Of a stretch of DNA of 64,000 bases, positions 47,901 through 55,484 are shown one piece after another. Every line of letters starts with the position of its first letter. Position 1 is the stretch's first letter. The notes beneath the pieces were generated by a model, which was given only the letters and a program-made list of their open reading frames with translations, had not been told where the DNA came from and did no database searches. Both the position numbers and the translations under genes were made by a program. The DNA is from Eunapius fragilis (taxonomy: Eukaryota; Porifera; Demospongiae; Spongillida; Spongillidae): the NCBI GenBank assembly GCA_963681505.1, contig OY811986.1:4710423-4774422 (forward strand), in the 5' to 3' direction.

Positions 47901-50900
47901 TTGCTGCAGCTGTGTTTAATTGTTATCAGATGTACAGTAAGGCTTCCCACAAGTAAAAGTTCCCCCATGTACATGTAAAGGGTTAGGTCAATCTTTGTAC
48001 ATGTCACGTTGTTTTAAAGGTCCACTACACGTGTGTACAGAAGTGTTACCCAAAATTGAGCTGTATGAAAATGAAATAATTCATGTAATGCGCAATTGGT
48101 GAAATGTTTTGATGCATGTATAAGGCATAATGTGTGGTAAAATAAAAGTACTGCAACCCTATCTTCTCCCATATAGTTACTCCCTGTTTGAGCCCAACTC
48201 TCGCACACTAGCAGAGTATGTAGTGAGTCTTGAAAAAGCAATTCTTAGGGATAGTGAGCTTCTCAGTGAAGTAAACAATGTTTTTTGCAATAGCCATCCA
48301 TTGCTAGCTCAAAAGGTTGTTACAAGATCTGCCCGTGCAGCAGTAAGTAAGATTAGTGCAGATGCATTACTTGCTAAAGCAATAAGTGTACTAAGATCAC
48401 AGGCAGGGTCACTGCTAAAAACTATCCGTAAGGTTAATGCAAAGAAGTTGCAAGAGAGTGATAATTTAGTCGGGCATAGGTTTCATACTGCTGGGGCTGA
48501 GCCTTACTTCTTTGATAATTCATACACTCACACAAAACAGCATGGAGCCATTCCAGTAGACCTCAATGGTAGGTGTGTAGTGGCAGAGGAGATAAAGGAC
48601 AGGGATAAGGTTACCATGCGCCCTTTGAAATGGAAATGTACAAATGAGTGTCGCAAGCTCACTAGTGAAGAAGCAGCAATAGTGATAAAAACAAATTCAT
48701 TGTTCCAAAAGTCCATTGAAGACCTCAGAGCTGGGCTCGATGCTCTTGATTCAGACCAATAGAATTTTAGCACACCTACACACACACACACAGTATGTGA
48801 TGTCATGCATGAATAAGCGACCAGTCAGTGAATGGACAGATGAAATTGGACCAATAGAATTATAGCACAGCTAGAACACGTGGCTGTGCATGTATATAAA
48901 CCATATACCCGTAGAACAGAACATTTCTATCTTGAAAAAAAATCAAAGGTAAATTCTAAATTGTTTTACAAGTTGATTCAATGCTCAGTCTCTCACGTAG
49001 ATGGCGGAAGAAGTAGGGGCAGAATTTTTTGATATAGATGAAGGAGAGGAGGTTGAGGAAGCTCAAACTTCCTCAATTTCTGCTCCCGCCAGCGCTAGCC
49101 CTACCACTAGCAGCAGCACTGCCCCGCCAATGCTAGCCCCACCACCAGCAGCAGCAGCGCTGCCGCCGCCAGCGCTACCATCAGCACCGCTGCCCCCGCC
49201 AGCGCTACTAGCAGCACCGCTGCCCCCGCCAGCGCTACCAGCACTGCAGCACCGCTGCCCCCGCCAGCGCTACCAGCAGCACCGCGCCCCCGCCAGCGCT
49301 ACCAGCAGCACCGCTGCCCCCGCCAGCGCTACCAGCAGCACCGCTGCCCCCGCCAGCGCTACCAGCAGCACCGCTGCCCCCGCCAGCGCTACCAGCAGCA
49401 CCGCTGCCCCCGCCAGCGCTACCAGCAGCACAGCTGCCCCCGCCAGCGCTACCAGCAGCAGCGCTGCCCCCGCCACTGCTCCCCCCAATGCTGCCCCCGC
49501 CTTTTTTCCTGCCCCCGCCACCCGCATGGCCATATCGAAGACGGGGGGGGGGGGGGGGGGGAGAAGAGGGAGAAGAGGCCGGGGACGTGGAACTATAATT
49601 AATTATATTAAAAACAATTATACTTATCATTATTAATTAACTATGTGTTCTATAATTTATTATTAAAGTCTTATTGTAAAAGTTTATACGTTCTTTGACA
49701 CGGAGAAAAAAAAAGAAAAAAAAACTTATGAAACAAGTAAATAAAAACATTCTCTAACGAGAAAGTTGGTGGGCATATAGGATTGACAATGTTGGTGTAA
49801 AAAGCACGGAAACAAGTGTGACAGAAATGTTACTGGAAAATTGAAATAGGCCTATATTTAGCCCATTTTCTCAGGCGTGCGCGGCCTAAATGTGACTGGG
49901 CTAAATATAGGCCTATTTCAATTTTCCAGTAACATTTCTGTCACACTTGTTTCCGTGCTTTTTACACCAACATTGTCAATCCTATATGCCCACCAACTTT
50001 CTCGTTAGAGAATGTTTTTATTTACTTGTATATATAAGGAGGTAACCAGCAACTATTTCATTGCATGGTTATAGAAATAATTACATAACCTCTTATCCTT
50101 GTGTACACAGTGTAGATTGCAAAGCAAAGCAATTGGGGGATGTCAACCCAATATGTGAATTCATTACTATAAGTGATTGTTTCACAGTACAGTGTAAACT
50201 GTGCACACAGGTAATGTGTAACTTTAGATGTACATCTACAACAACAGAATGAATCTAGTTCCTGGTTACCTTCTGACCAACACTACCTTCCCTAGGAGAC
50301 GGGCACCAATACTACCTTCCCTAGGAGAAGGGTACCAACACTACCTTCCCTAGGAGAAGGGTACCAACACTACCTTCCCTAGGAGAAGGGTACCAACACT
50401 ACCTATTCTTTCCTTAGCACATTACCATAGGGTAGCACATCGTCAAAATGGTCTACCACAAACCTGTCTCGAAAGTAAGGATGCTTCTCGTACAGAGTCC
50501 CGTCAATGGCCACCGTGCACTTGTCCAATTTGCCAATCTTCTGCAGGATAGTGTAAATCCCAGTGACTGCAAGGCGGGCTGCCCTGGTCGAGACGGCTTC
50601 ACACACACACCTCACAGTGACACAGACGTCATCAGTGGCTCCCTCGATGCCCAACTGGTTAAGGATGCCCTTGCATACAGAGATGGCGCTGCCATCTATG
50701 GATGAAAAATAAACAGATACAAGGATGTATGAGGTGGAGATGAATTGGTAGATGTATAATTGCAAGCTTAGTGCGTTAAGGTCACATTTCGAACCCTTCA
50801 GTTCCAACCACAATGAAGCTCTTTTTGTATTTCAGCTCAATCCCAGGTCATTATGAATACATCACTTTTTGTACACCCACACTTATCAATACACATCACA

Positions 50901-53900
50901 CAACGGCTTCAACCTACCCTGTTTCAATGTCCATGACAAAAGAGGACTCAAACACTTGCGGTGTGCGCAGCTTTTCAGAAGCAGGAAACAGGCCATCATC
51001 TTGAAGCTTCACCAGTACCATACGCACTATTTCCCCAAGGTACCGTTGAGAGATCATTTTCTCAAAGCTGAAAGGAGAGGAACACTAACTGCTGATGTGC
51101 ACCACAATGATCATGTAGGAGCACTGTGACTGCTGATGTGTACCCCAATGATCATGTAGGAGCACTGTGACTGCTGATGTGTACCCCAATGAGCATGTAG
51201 GAGCACTGTGACTGCTGATGTGTACCCCAATGATCATGTAGGAGCACTGTGACTGCTGATGTGTACCACAATGATCATGTAGGAGCACTGTGACTGCTGA
51301 TGTGTACCCCAATGATCATGTAGGAGCACTGTGACTACTGATGTGTACCCCAATGATCATGTAGGAGCACTGTGACTGCTGATGTGTACCCCAATGATCA
51401 TGTAGGAGCACTGTGACTGCTGATGTGTACCCCAATGATCATGTAGGAGCACTGTGACTGCTGATGTGTACCCCAATGATCATGTAGGAGCACTGTGACT
51501 GCTGATGTGTACCCCAATGATCATGTAGGAGCACTGTGACTGCTGATGTGTACCTCAATGATCATGTAGGAGCACTGTGACTGCTGATGTGTACCCCAAT
51601 GAGCATGTAGGAGCACTGTGACTGCTGATGTGTACCCCAATGATCATGTAGGAGCACTGTGACTGCTGATGTGCACCCCAATGAGCATGTAGGAGCACTG
51701 TGACTGCTGATATGCACCCCAATGATCATGTACGAGCACTGTGACTGCCGATGTACACCCAAATGATCATGTAGGAGCACTGTGACTGCTGATGTGTACC
51801 CCAATGATCATGTAGGAGCACTGTGACTGCTGATGTGTACCCCAATGATCATGTAGGAGCACTGTGACTGCTGATGTGTACCTCAATGATCATGTAGGAG
51901 CACTGTGACTGCTGATGTGTACCCCAATGATCATGTAGGAGCACTGTGACTGCTGATGTGCACCCCAATGATCATGTAGGAGCACTGTGACTGCTGATGT
52001 GTACCCCAATGATCATGTAGGAGCACTGTGACTGCTGATGTGTACCTCAATGAGCATGTAGGAGCACTGTGACTGCTGATGTGTACCCCAATGATCATGT
52101 AGGAGCACTGTGACTGCTGATGTGTACCTCAATGATCATGTAGGAGCACTGTGACTGCTGATGTGTACCCCAATGATCATGTAGGAGCACTGTGACTGCT
52201 GATGTGTACCTCAATGATCATGTAGGAGCACTGTGACTGCTGATGTGTACCCCAATGATCATGTAGGAGCACTGTGACTGCTGATGTGCACCCCAATGAT
52301 CATGTAGGAGCACTGTGACTGCTGATGTGTACCCCAATGATCATGTAGGAGCACTGTGACTGCTGATGTGTACCTCAATGAGCATGTAGGAGCACTGTGA
52401 CTGCTGATGTGTACCCCAATGATCATGTAGGAGCACTGTGACTGCTGATGTGTACCTCAATGATCATGTAGGAGCACTGTGACTGCTGATGTGTACCCCA
52501 ATGATCATGTAGGAGCACTGTGACTGCTGATGTGTACCTCAATGATCATGTAGGAGCACTGTGACTGCTGATGTGCACCCCAATGAGCATGTAGGAGCAC
52601 TATGACTGCTGATGTGTACCCCAATGATCATGTAGGAGCACTGTGACTGCTGATGTGCACCTCAATGATCATGTAGGAGCACTGTGACTGCTGATATGTA
52701 CCACAATGATCACGTACATGTACCCACTCAAGCCACACATTCACACATTACATAAGTACCCACACCATTCCTGTCTGCACACATATACAACCTCTATCCA
52801 CTCACACACCACTCCTATCCACACACACACACCACCCTGTCCATTCACACAATGCACACCACACATCCAAACCCATACCACCCCTGTCCACTCACACCCC
52901 TGAACCTACGTCTGCTGCAACTTGTTGTTTGCAAGGGAATCCAGCTCCCTGTCAAACGATGTCCTCCACTTATCAAGGGTCCCATCATCTCCAAATGCGC
53001 CCCACTCTGTGTTGATGATGACGTGGGAGTGGTGATCTACAGGCTCCGGGCATTTCTTCACAGCCTTCAGATCTTCCAGGTAGCAGGCATTTGTCCCAGT
53101 CCCCAGGATGACCCCTACGTAGCACTCCTGGTCCTCGATACCAATGGCCATTAGCGTGCCGGTGGTGTCGTTGACCAGGGCGACCACATCAGCGGTGACA
53201 CTCTGCAGGACAAAGGTACCAGGGAGCGTGTTGGGAGGGAAAGGTAAAATCATTTTAAATCTCCAAATACAAATGAATAACTGTATTTATTATAATTAAC
53301 TGCCACAGGCCATAGGAAAGGCTTCAACAACATAAGCTATTACACATTACACTACATTTTTGAGAGGGAGGGAGCACACCTATAGTAGGTGTATTTCAGA
53401 AAAAAAACATTGGTCAGCGACCACAAGCAAAAATCAATGTAACTTAAATAATGCTCAACAGCAATGGCAGGCTACGTACACCAGCATAAAACACACAGTG
53501 CAAGCTGCAAATATGGACTTCGCAAGGTGATTACATATATGGAAGTAAAAGTTTACTTTAACTCCTACATGAACACCAGCTTGCATCTCCAGGATGGGTT
53601 GGGTGGGGCATGACAGCAAACAGCATTGTACCACGCAGTGACCTACATCCACATAGCTAATAACACATGATGACCCACTACATGCATTGCTCATTCTTTG
53701 GCTGCCATTTAGCGTGTATACATGATATTGTTTCAAGCGTATTGATTTGTCCAGATAGTTCTAAATACCACCTAACATCACGTACATATATGGTAAATGT
53801 GGTAACATCTTGTAGTAATGAAAGGTTGCCGAGGAACCTGTTATTTTGCCTAGGATGATCGTTGGCTTGTGGCACTCATGATCACATATATATATTTGAA

Positions 53901-55385
53901 TGAATTGCAATGAGCATGTGTCCCAACTATTGTCTGCCCAAATTTATTATTGGTCTGCCTACCATTTTTTGCCCTTGGGAGAGGGGGGGGGGGAGGGGTA
54001 GGAATAGAATGTAGGAGAAAAGGGTGCGAAGGATGTGAGAAAGGGGAGGAGGGGAAGTGACCAATGGGATGGTATTAAACAAGCATATTTCCTTATACCC
54101 TTTTCAAAGTAAGATAATATAAAAATGGGATACCTATTTTTAACTCAGCCTTGGGCTTTCTGAATACTATGAAATTATGTGCTACAAAGTCGAACCCTAT
54201 CCCAAATGTACCAGGTGCTCAAACTAATGCACACAACACATATGCACTTGTAACTCAACTAATGGTACACCTGATATCAACCCTATTGTGTTTACATAGA
54301 CACACATACACACATAGTCCTTTCTCTGATGGTACACCCACCCTCCTGCAAACTCACCCCTTTTCGTCTCAATGCAGCCTCCAGCAACTTGGTGACATCT
54401 TGTCCCTCAGCACCTGAAGCAGTGAAGTCCTTGGTCCACCGGATAAGGGTGCCGGAGGTTAGGCCAGTCTGGCGCACAGGGAAGGAGAAGGTGAAGCTCA
54501 AGGGGAGCTTCTCCGTGATCATGTGCTCCTTCTCAAACTCGCACAGCGCTTCAGCTACAAAGTCGAACAGTACCTCCTGCGTAGACTGCTTGGTTTTGTC
54601 GTCTATCTTGAACCTCTTATCCAGCTGTGTGATTTTACAGTCATTGATTTCTACCAAGAATAGGAGGGAAAAAAGGAAAATCAATCAAGAGTTCTAGAGG
54701 ACTGGTAAACTTTACTTTACGGGGGGAGGGCAGTATACCTTTCCTAACATAAGCCTAAGCCCTGATAGCCTGCGTACCTTTCGCCCTGTTCGCAGGCTAA
54801 AATATACAATTTCTATTGTCTCCGTAAAGTAAAGGATATATATATCACAAAAAAAGAATACCTACCGCGCACCGACCAATGCTAGCAGCAAAATGCAACA
54901 GCTGCGGACGAAAACTTGCCTATCAGCACGACGCGGAAGTTGCTTCCACCCAAGTCGAGGGCCAAGAACTTCCCTTTCTCGGAGCCGTCGGGTAGAGAGT
55001 GCACGTATGTGTTGAGCATTTTAACCACAACGTCGTCTCCTTCCCTCTCGAGACCCTTATCGAAGTCTTTTCGCAGAAGACACGAGATCTCCTTCAGTCC
55101 CTGGAGGGGAATGTTGAACGACTCCAGAACGGCGTCCTAAAATGGAGGGAAAGGTTTGGTTGTGTGCTGGACAGCGTCATGCGGTGCCCGGGTGGACTTT
55201 TCTGCTATAAAGTAATTAAAGCTTTGGCTTCACCACACAACGTCAATCGGTAAATAGCGCAAATGTACCGTTTCGATAATAGCACACTCACATGCATGCT
55301 CACTATTTTTAGCACAGGGTATCTTCCGAAGCATGCAACGACATATCTAACGCTATCAAACAGCTGTAACACAACTCACCACCAT
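29999..55385 (-). CDS. Hexokinase (440 aa, 7 coding exons, 20.3-kb last intron)
   Basis: Cytosolic glucose phosphorylation by ATP, first step of glycolysis. Coding exons (5' to 3'): 55385-55380 (Met-Val only), 55136-54920, 54650-54358, 53202-52922, 51067-50918, 50688-50426, 30111-29999. They total 1,323 bp with consistent phases, matching the size of a single-unit hexokinase. Landmarks: [12 protein letters not shown] (about 60-71), SFPVRQTG and RWTKDF (glucose site), VNDTTGTLM (catalytic Asp near 184), [55 protein letters not shown] and the ATP-site glycines [18 protein letters not shown] (about 417-434). The final exon was found by phase and motif 20.3 kb beyond exon 6. Intron 2 is GC-AG (AG|GCAAGT). 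Intron 4 holds the 41-bp minisatellite, and intron 6 holds the 12-kb palindrome and several other genes. Transcription starts head to head with the Pro/Gln-rich gene. All key residues are present, so it is likely functional if the long intron is spliced. Confidence 0.88.
30149..30312 (+). repeat. Short tandem repeat CATCATGTGACATCACGTGA
   Basis: Three to four imperfect units combining ATCATGTGACATCACGTGAC with ATATACATGAGACATGTACA. It lies in the last hexokinase intron, about 40 bp upstream of the final exon's acceptor. Confidence 0.8.
30637..30900. mobile_element. 264-bp TIR element (MITE)
   Basis: Inverted ends of about 35 bp: TATATATGGGACAGTGTCC, AGCAGAATCACCCTT and the reverse complement at 30866-30900. 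No coding capacity. The first 15 bases of the end (ATATGGGACAGTGTCC) match the outermost end of the 12-kb palindrome (ATATGGGAAAGTTTCC) at 14 of 16 positions, so the two may be mobilised by related enzymes. Probably TA-type insertion, but AT repeats around it hide the target duplication. Confidence 0.75.
30929..34264 (+). repeat. Left arm of the palindrome
   Basis: 3,336 bp. From the outer end: about 450 bp of unique sequence, a region rich in GTGGAGTGGACCC and CAGCTGTGGAGT words (31480-32370), the 321-bp tandem array (32434-33890), and an inner 370 bp that contains the last 40 codons of the transposase-like gene. All ORFs in it are mirrored in the right arm. No convincing gene beyond that tail. 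Confidence 0.95.
32434..33890 (+). repeat. 317/321-bp tandem array, about 4.6 units (left arm)
   Basis: Each unit contains ATTCCGTCAACAGGACTG, TACACCCAGTGGACTGCACC and ACATGTACGTGTAC. Units of 317 bp lack one CTTA relative to 321-bp units (CAGCACTTGTAC against CAGCACTTACTTGTAC). ORFs of 100-140 codons in each unit arise from the repeat. Confidence 0.95.
34141..35694 (-). CDS. Transposase-like protein, N-terminal half (517 aa)
   Basis: A single long ORF. Residues about 28-135 are extremely acidic (Asp/Glu/Asn, with a GATGAT-type repeat near 35340-35400). Then come [74 protein letters not shown], a Cys pair in [11 protein letters not shown], and QYSFDF near the end. This order resembles a large family of metazoan transposon proteins in which an RNase H-fold catalytic part follows the YSFD motif (memory-based). 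That part is absent here. A GTAGGG at 34266-34261, right after QYSFDF, could be a splice donor, and it coincides with the inner end of the left arm; the 40 codons beyond lie in the arm. It is divergent from the CtIP-like gene, with 181 bp between starts, so the two may share a promoter. Confidence 0.55.
   Translation of the reverse strand: MKMQKPFRPMESEFYSAKEQGSGVYDFQTDSDAIDEDCEDEAVCENESDGPDVGCENESDGPEEANENDSDDQENDEVDMDYEHLQVDEGHDSDEQNDDHKSDDGDDGDDDDGGDDDENENAEVDDNDNDQRNSHRPGRLSSLLREYLKNGGCCSSNCLIKYKDLATKRAYAMSQLRKATKKAVILGMLAMIHVESEFVSRGERSRRSFNYCLDWTSRICYSAFCAVTGFKVKTMKLLQKSFSKNDVVPQTHGNSKKIPHHALSLRDKSIVVNFIRKYAATNGLPDPGRLKGPIRDYVLESNVTMREVYNKYCQAIQIQASPPTQPSKVQNLTTLTEKRRLYTLVHTTTQSESPTPAASTEQQYRCVSYIAFTHLWHRFCSNIKFCPSKSDLCDVCDMALVSLRHSLSEGERIRINTSYIQHITEAKVLREAYNTNIDKATLLWRALCRQGVKMDELQNRSSYPYLNTQMQYSFDFCRGYMYKFDNILQTHIGDTLGSTIIWERGRGPVVRSNIHVL
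35695..35875. promoter_or_regulatory. Divergent promoter region inside the palindrome
   Basis: 181 bp between the start codons of the transposase-like gene (minus) and the CtIP-like gene (plus). AT-rich; CATATAATTG at 35842-35851 is the only weak TATA-like match. Sharing of regulatory sequence is inferred from spacing. Confidence 0.4.
35876..36914 (+). CDS. CtIP/Sae2 (RBBP8)-like DNA-end-processing protein
   Basis: Family role: cofactor of the MRE11-RAD50 nuclease that starts DNA-end resection and helps open hairpin or blocked ends in the nucleus. Exons: 35876-35963, 36017-36101, 36167 to about 36284, about 36364-36500, 36581-36698, 36753-36914; the junction near 36285-36363 is uncertain. 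N-terminal about 60 residues are helical, with a heptad-like stretch [20 protein letters not shown] and LEAIISK, as expected for the tetramerising coiled coil. The C-terminus (exons 5-6) has [48 protein letters not shown] and [13 protein letters not shown]: the CxxC...RH...W-E/D-V/I-x-F-P signature of the Sae2/CtIP domain. About 250 aa, near fungal Ctp1/Sae2 size and far shorter than vertebrate CtIP. The CDK-site position (T-P in vertebrate CtIP) reads S-D. Introns of 53-80 bp match host style. TAG at 36912-36914. Confidence 0.7.
36934..38504. mobile_element. 1.57-kb TTAA-flanked TIR element
   Basis: TTAA at 36930-36933 and 38505-38508 directly flanks ends reading CACCGCGTCCACGAGTAA and, on the other side, the complement of CACCGCATCCACGAGTAA. 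Imperfect TIR similarity extends about 70 bp to GGTCCGCT. TTAA target duplication is typical of piggyBac and Kolobok elements. It begins 16 bp past the CtIP-like stop codon, so it could supply that gene's 3' end. It contains the Cys-rich ORF on the minus strand. Confidence 0.75.
37641..38105 (-). CDS. Cys-rich (CXC-like) ORF in the TTAA element
   Basis: 154 codons starting [20 protein letters not shown], followed by [13 protein letters not shown]: nine Cys with CxC and CxxC spacing, suggesting a metal-binding domain like those of transposon-encoded proteins. A basic stretch ([22 protein letters not shown]) and [18 protein letters not shown] follow. It ends near 37641 in a Ser-rich tail. It may be only the first exon. 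Function unknown; DNA binding is plausible from composition. Confidence 0.45.
   Translation of the reverse strand: MDSAEQPHRCKCKVGSCPLCGSACKRCGCACDGVEPRVALARSSGQRGPKRLSTGSEQQDAAKRARIEIAKATEQEERTIGTEPSIKQVETVHDLWQAFGWSQATKKKLPNEDLRKGEVLLKESGGSGWSTMVQSVLAAVVRCARLSQSSSSIT
38917..42890 (-). repeat. Right arm of the palindrome
   Basis: 3,974 bp, the inverted copy of the left arm. It is 638 bp longer because its tandem array has two more units (321 + 317 bp). The inner end repeats the last about 40 codons of the transposase-like gene on the plus strand (from TAGGGGGTATATGTAC) without the rest of that gene. A few array units carry a CAAAACTG variant not seen on the left. Confidence 0.95.
39300..41400 (-). 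repeat. 317/321-bp tandem array, about 6.6 units (right arm)
   Basis: Same unit as on the left, inverted. Successive unit spacings measured at a fixed point are 321, 317, 321, 321 and 317 bp. Confidence 0.95.
42893..42912. repeat. Short hairpin at the outer right end
   Basis: GAACCTGCGTCAGCAGGTTC forms an 8-bp stem (GAACCTGC/GCAGGTTC) with a 4-base loop, two bases outside the right arm. Role unknown. Confidence 0.6.
43354..43360 (+). promoter_or_regulatory. TATA box of the MPSR repeat-protein gene
   Basis: TATAAAT about 90 bp upstream of the likely start codon at 43447, in an otherwise gene-free stretch. A downstream TTTATTTGGTG could be the start site. It is a core-promoter match by sequence only. 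Confidence 0.5.
43447..48762 (+). CDS. Basic repeat protein with conserved C-terminal domain (two-exon model)
   Basis: Exon 1 43447-43994 starts [20 protein letters not shown], then [14 protein letters not shown], then about six copies of a 15-residue unit [15 protein letters not shown], ending before GTATGT. Exon 2 48177-48762 follows TATAG; phases join (2 + 1) to read [20 protein letters not shown], then [31 protein letters not shown] and [20 protein letters not shown], to the stop. Basic DPEKK repeats followed by a domain with EPYF(Y/F)D and KW-C-x3-C motifs is a combination I associate with abundant sponge proteins of unknown role, possibly element-borne. The 4.2-kb intron holds a foldback element and another, oppositely oriented family member. 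Linking the exons is inference; they could belong to two genes. Confidence 0.5.
43628..43905 (+). repeat. 45-bp coding tandem repeat
   Basis: About six near-identical units containing GGCAGCGATATCAAGAGGGC and GTCGAGGAGAACCGTGC, each encoding 15 residues of the basic protein. The near-identity at synonymous sites points to recent amplification or homogenisation. Confidence 0.95.
44212..44514. mobile_element. Foldback element (family F), copy 2
   Basis: 303-bp palindrome, arms about 135 bp. Outer ACAAGATATAAAAATTTAAT, then TTGGTGATGTAGGATTTG, GAGTAAAAAGTAAG, AAAACAAGG, and loop motif CCTACATTTAGCAC. The inner arm (GGATATTAGGCATTCATTTA) differs from copies 1 and 3. Confidence 0.8.
44840..45180. 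repeat. GC-rich minisatellite (GGAGCAGGGGCCAGCGGTGG type)
   Basis: Irregular tandem units of about 24-27 bp. On the minus strand, after CCTTGTAG at 45213, one frame reads [20 protein letters not shown] and then an Ala/Pro/Leu-rich repeat. That resembles in style the protein at 49001-49636 (acidic start, then AP-rich repeat), so it may be an exon of a related minus-strand gene. The frame choice is uncertain, so no CDS is called. Confidence 0.7.
45590..46670. repeat. Diverged dispersed repeat, at least three partial units
   Basis: Blocks such as GTTCAGGTTTGCAGCCA, CATGCTGGGACACCA and CATGGAATCATGCAGGAAG recur at about 45593, 46257 and, partly, 46430-46640. GTTTTAGCAGCCATAGA recurs at 45787, 46432 and 46570. 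Non-coding; origin unknown. Confidence 0.7.
46894..47202 (-). CDS. MPSR-type basic repeat protein, N-terminal exon
   Basis: Starts [20 protein letters not shown], related to the [13 protein letters not shown] start of the gene at 43447. After an acidic stretch ([16 protein letters not shown]) come [15 protein letters not shown] and two to three copies of a 15-residue unit [15 protein letters not shown] (45-bp DNA repeat). It ends at a possible donor GTAGGAG just before 46894. The downstream exon was not identified; an [13 protein letters not shown] frame after CCTTGTAG at 45213 is a candidate. Convergent with the 43447 gene and inside that gene's intron. Function unknown; strongly basic, possibly nucleic-acid binding. 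Confidence 0.5.
   Translation of the reverse strand: MPSRRSRREKNRAKKIAKLNDVGESQDIEERDSFQEAHEKKKTCDRKRYKADHESKKDSMKAQYWLDPESKRESAKAQYCLDPESKKETAKAQYCRKRNIMR
47210..48176. other. No gene recognised
   Basis: Contains a (GAA)n-like run near 47574-47592. A stretch at 47926-48000 (TTATCAGATGTACAGTAAGG, CTTCCCA) is also present at 44110-44170, i.e. just downstream of the 43447 exon; this suggests a local duplication. Confidence 0.5.
48893..48899 (+). promoter_or_regulatory. TATA box of the Ala/Pro-repeat gene
   Basis: TATATAA about 105 bp upstream of the ATG at 49001. A CCAATAGAATTATAGCACA block lies about 40 bp upstream of it (48850) and is repeated at 48757 as CCAATAGAATTTTAGCACA. Confidence 0.5.
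49001..49636 (+). CDS. Ala/Pro/Ser-rich repeat protein
   Basis: 211 codons. Acidic N-terminus [20 protein letters not shown], then an Ala/Pro/Ser-rich region dominated by a 10-residue unit ([10 protein letters not shown]) from a 30-bp minisatellite (about 49250-49480). A Gly/Arg tail follows ([16 protein letters not shown]), then [14 protein letters not shown]. No known domain. The acidic start with a proper start context and a TATA box 105 bp upstream support a real gene, but the repeat leaves all frames open on both strands. A run of 23 G near 49539-49561 makes the C-terminal frame length-sensitive. Confidence 0.4.
   Translation: MAEEVGAEFFDIDEGEEVEEAQTSSISAPASASPTTSSSTAPPMLAPPPAAAALPPPALPSAPLPPPALLAAPLPPPALPALQHRCPRQRYQQHRAPASATSSTAAPASATSSTAAPASATSSTAAPASATSSTAAPASATSSTAAPASATSSSAAPATAPPNAAPAFFPAPATRMAISKTGGGGGGRRGRRGRGRGTIINYIKNNYTYHY
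49250..49480 (+). repeat. 30-bp GC-rich minisatellite
   Basis: Units GCGCTACCAGCAGCACCGCT plus GCCCCCGCCA, about seven to eight copies with few changes. Confidence 0.9.
49733..50029. mobile_element. Foldback element (family F), copy 3
   Basis: Palindrome of 297 bp: outer ACAAGTAAATAAAAACATTC, TCTAACGAGAAAGTTGGTGGG, TGGTGTAAAAAGCACGG, AAACAAG, with CCTATATTTAGCCC around the loop. The inner arm (TGACAGAAATGTTACTGG) is unlike the other copies. Confidence 0.85.
50277..50405. repeat. 29-bp tandem repeat beside hexokinase exon 6
   Basis: About four and a half units of CCAACACTACCTTCCCTAGG, AGAAGGGTA. It lies just 3' (in gene sense) of the exon-6 donor, at the start of the 20.3-kb intron. Confidence 0.9.
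51081..52710 (-). repeat. 41-bp minisatellite, about 40 units (hexokinase intron 4)
   Basis: Units TGCTGATGTGTACCCCAATG, ATCATGTAGGAGCACTGTGA plus C, with a few recurrent variants (CCTCAATG, GAGCATG, TGCACC). It fills most of the 1.85-kb intron between hexokinase exons 4 and 5. Opposite orientation to the array at 11402-12078. Confidence 0.95.
52715..52905 (+). repeat. CA-rich low-complexity tract
   Basis: Irregular ACCCACTCACACAC/CCACACAT sequence between the minisatellite and hexokinase exon 4. Non-coding. Confidence 0.6.
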
Positions 55386-55484
55386 TGCTTTCTAAACGCT
55401 TCACTGGAAAAAAATGATGAGGCCTGGCCTTAAAAATAATCATGCGTAGGCGATTAAACAATACGTCATTGCACATGCGAAAAG
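55386..55484. promoter_or_regulatory. Shared promoter region of hexokinase and the Pro/Gln-rich gene
   Basis: Only 99 bp separate the two divergent start codons (hexokinase ATG at 55385-55383, the other at 55485). TACGTCATTG at 55462-55471 looks like a CRE/ATF-type site. No TATA box. A bidirectional promoter is inferred from spacing. Confidence 0.5.

Noticed and set aside
50100-50220. Possible BED-type zinc-finger exon ([19 protein letters not shown])
   Set aside because: A single CxxC pair flanked by splice-like sites is too little evidence; no partner exon was found.
50403-50425. Hexokinase ending as a truncated protein at the RKE stop codon
   Set aside because: A donor CTATG|GTAATG precedes it, and the missing ATP-site exon was found at 29999-30111 in matching phase.
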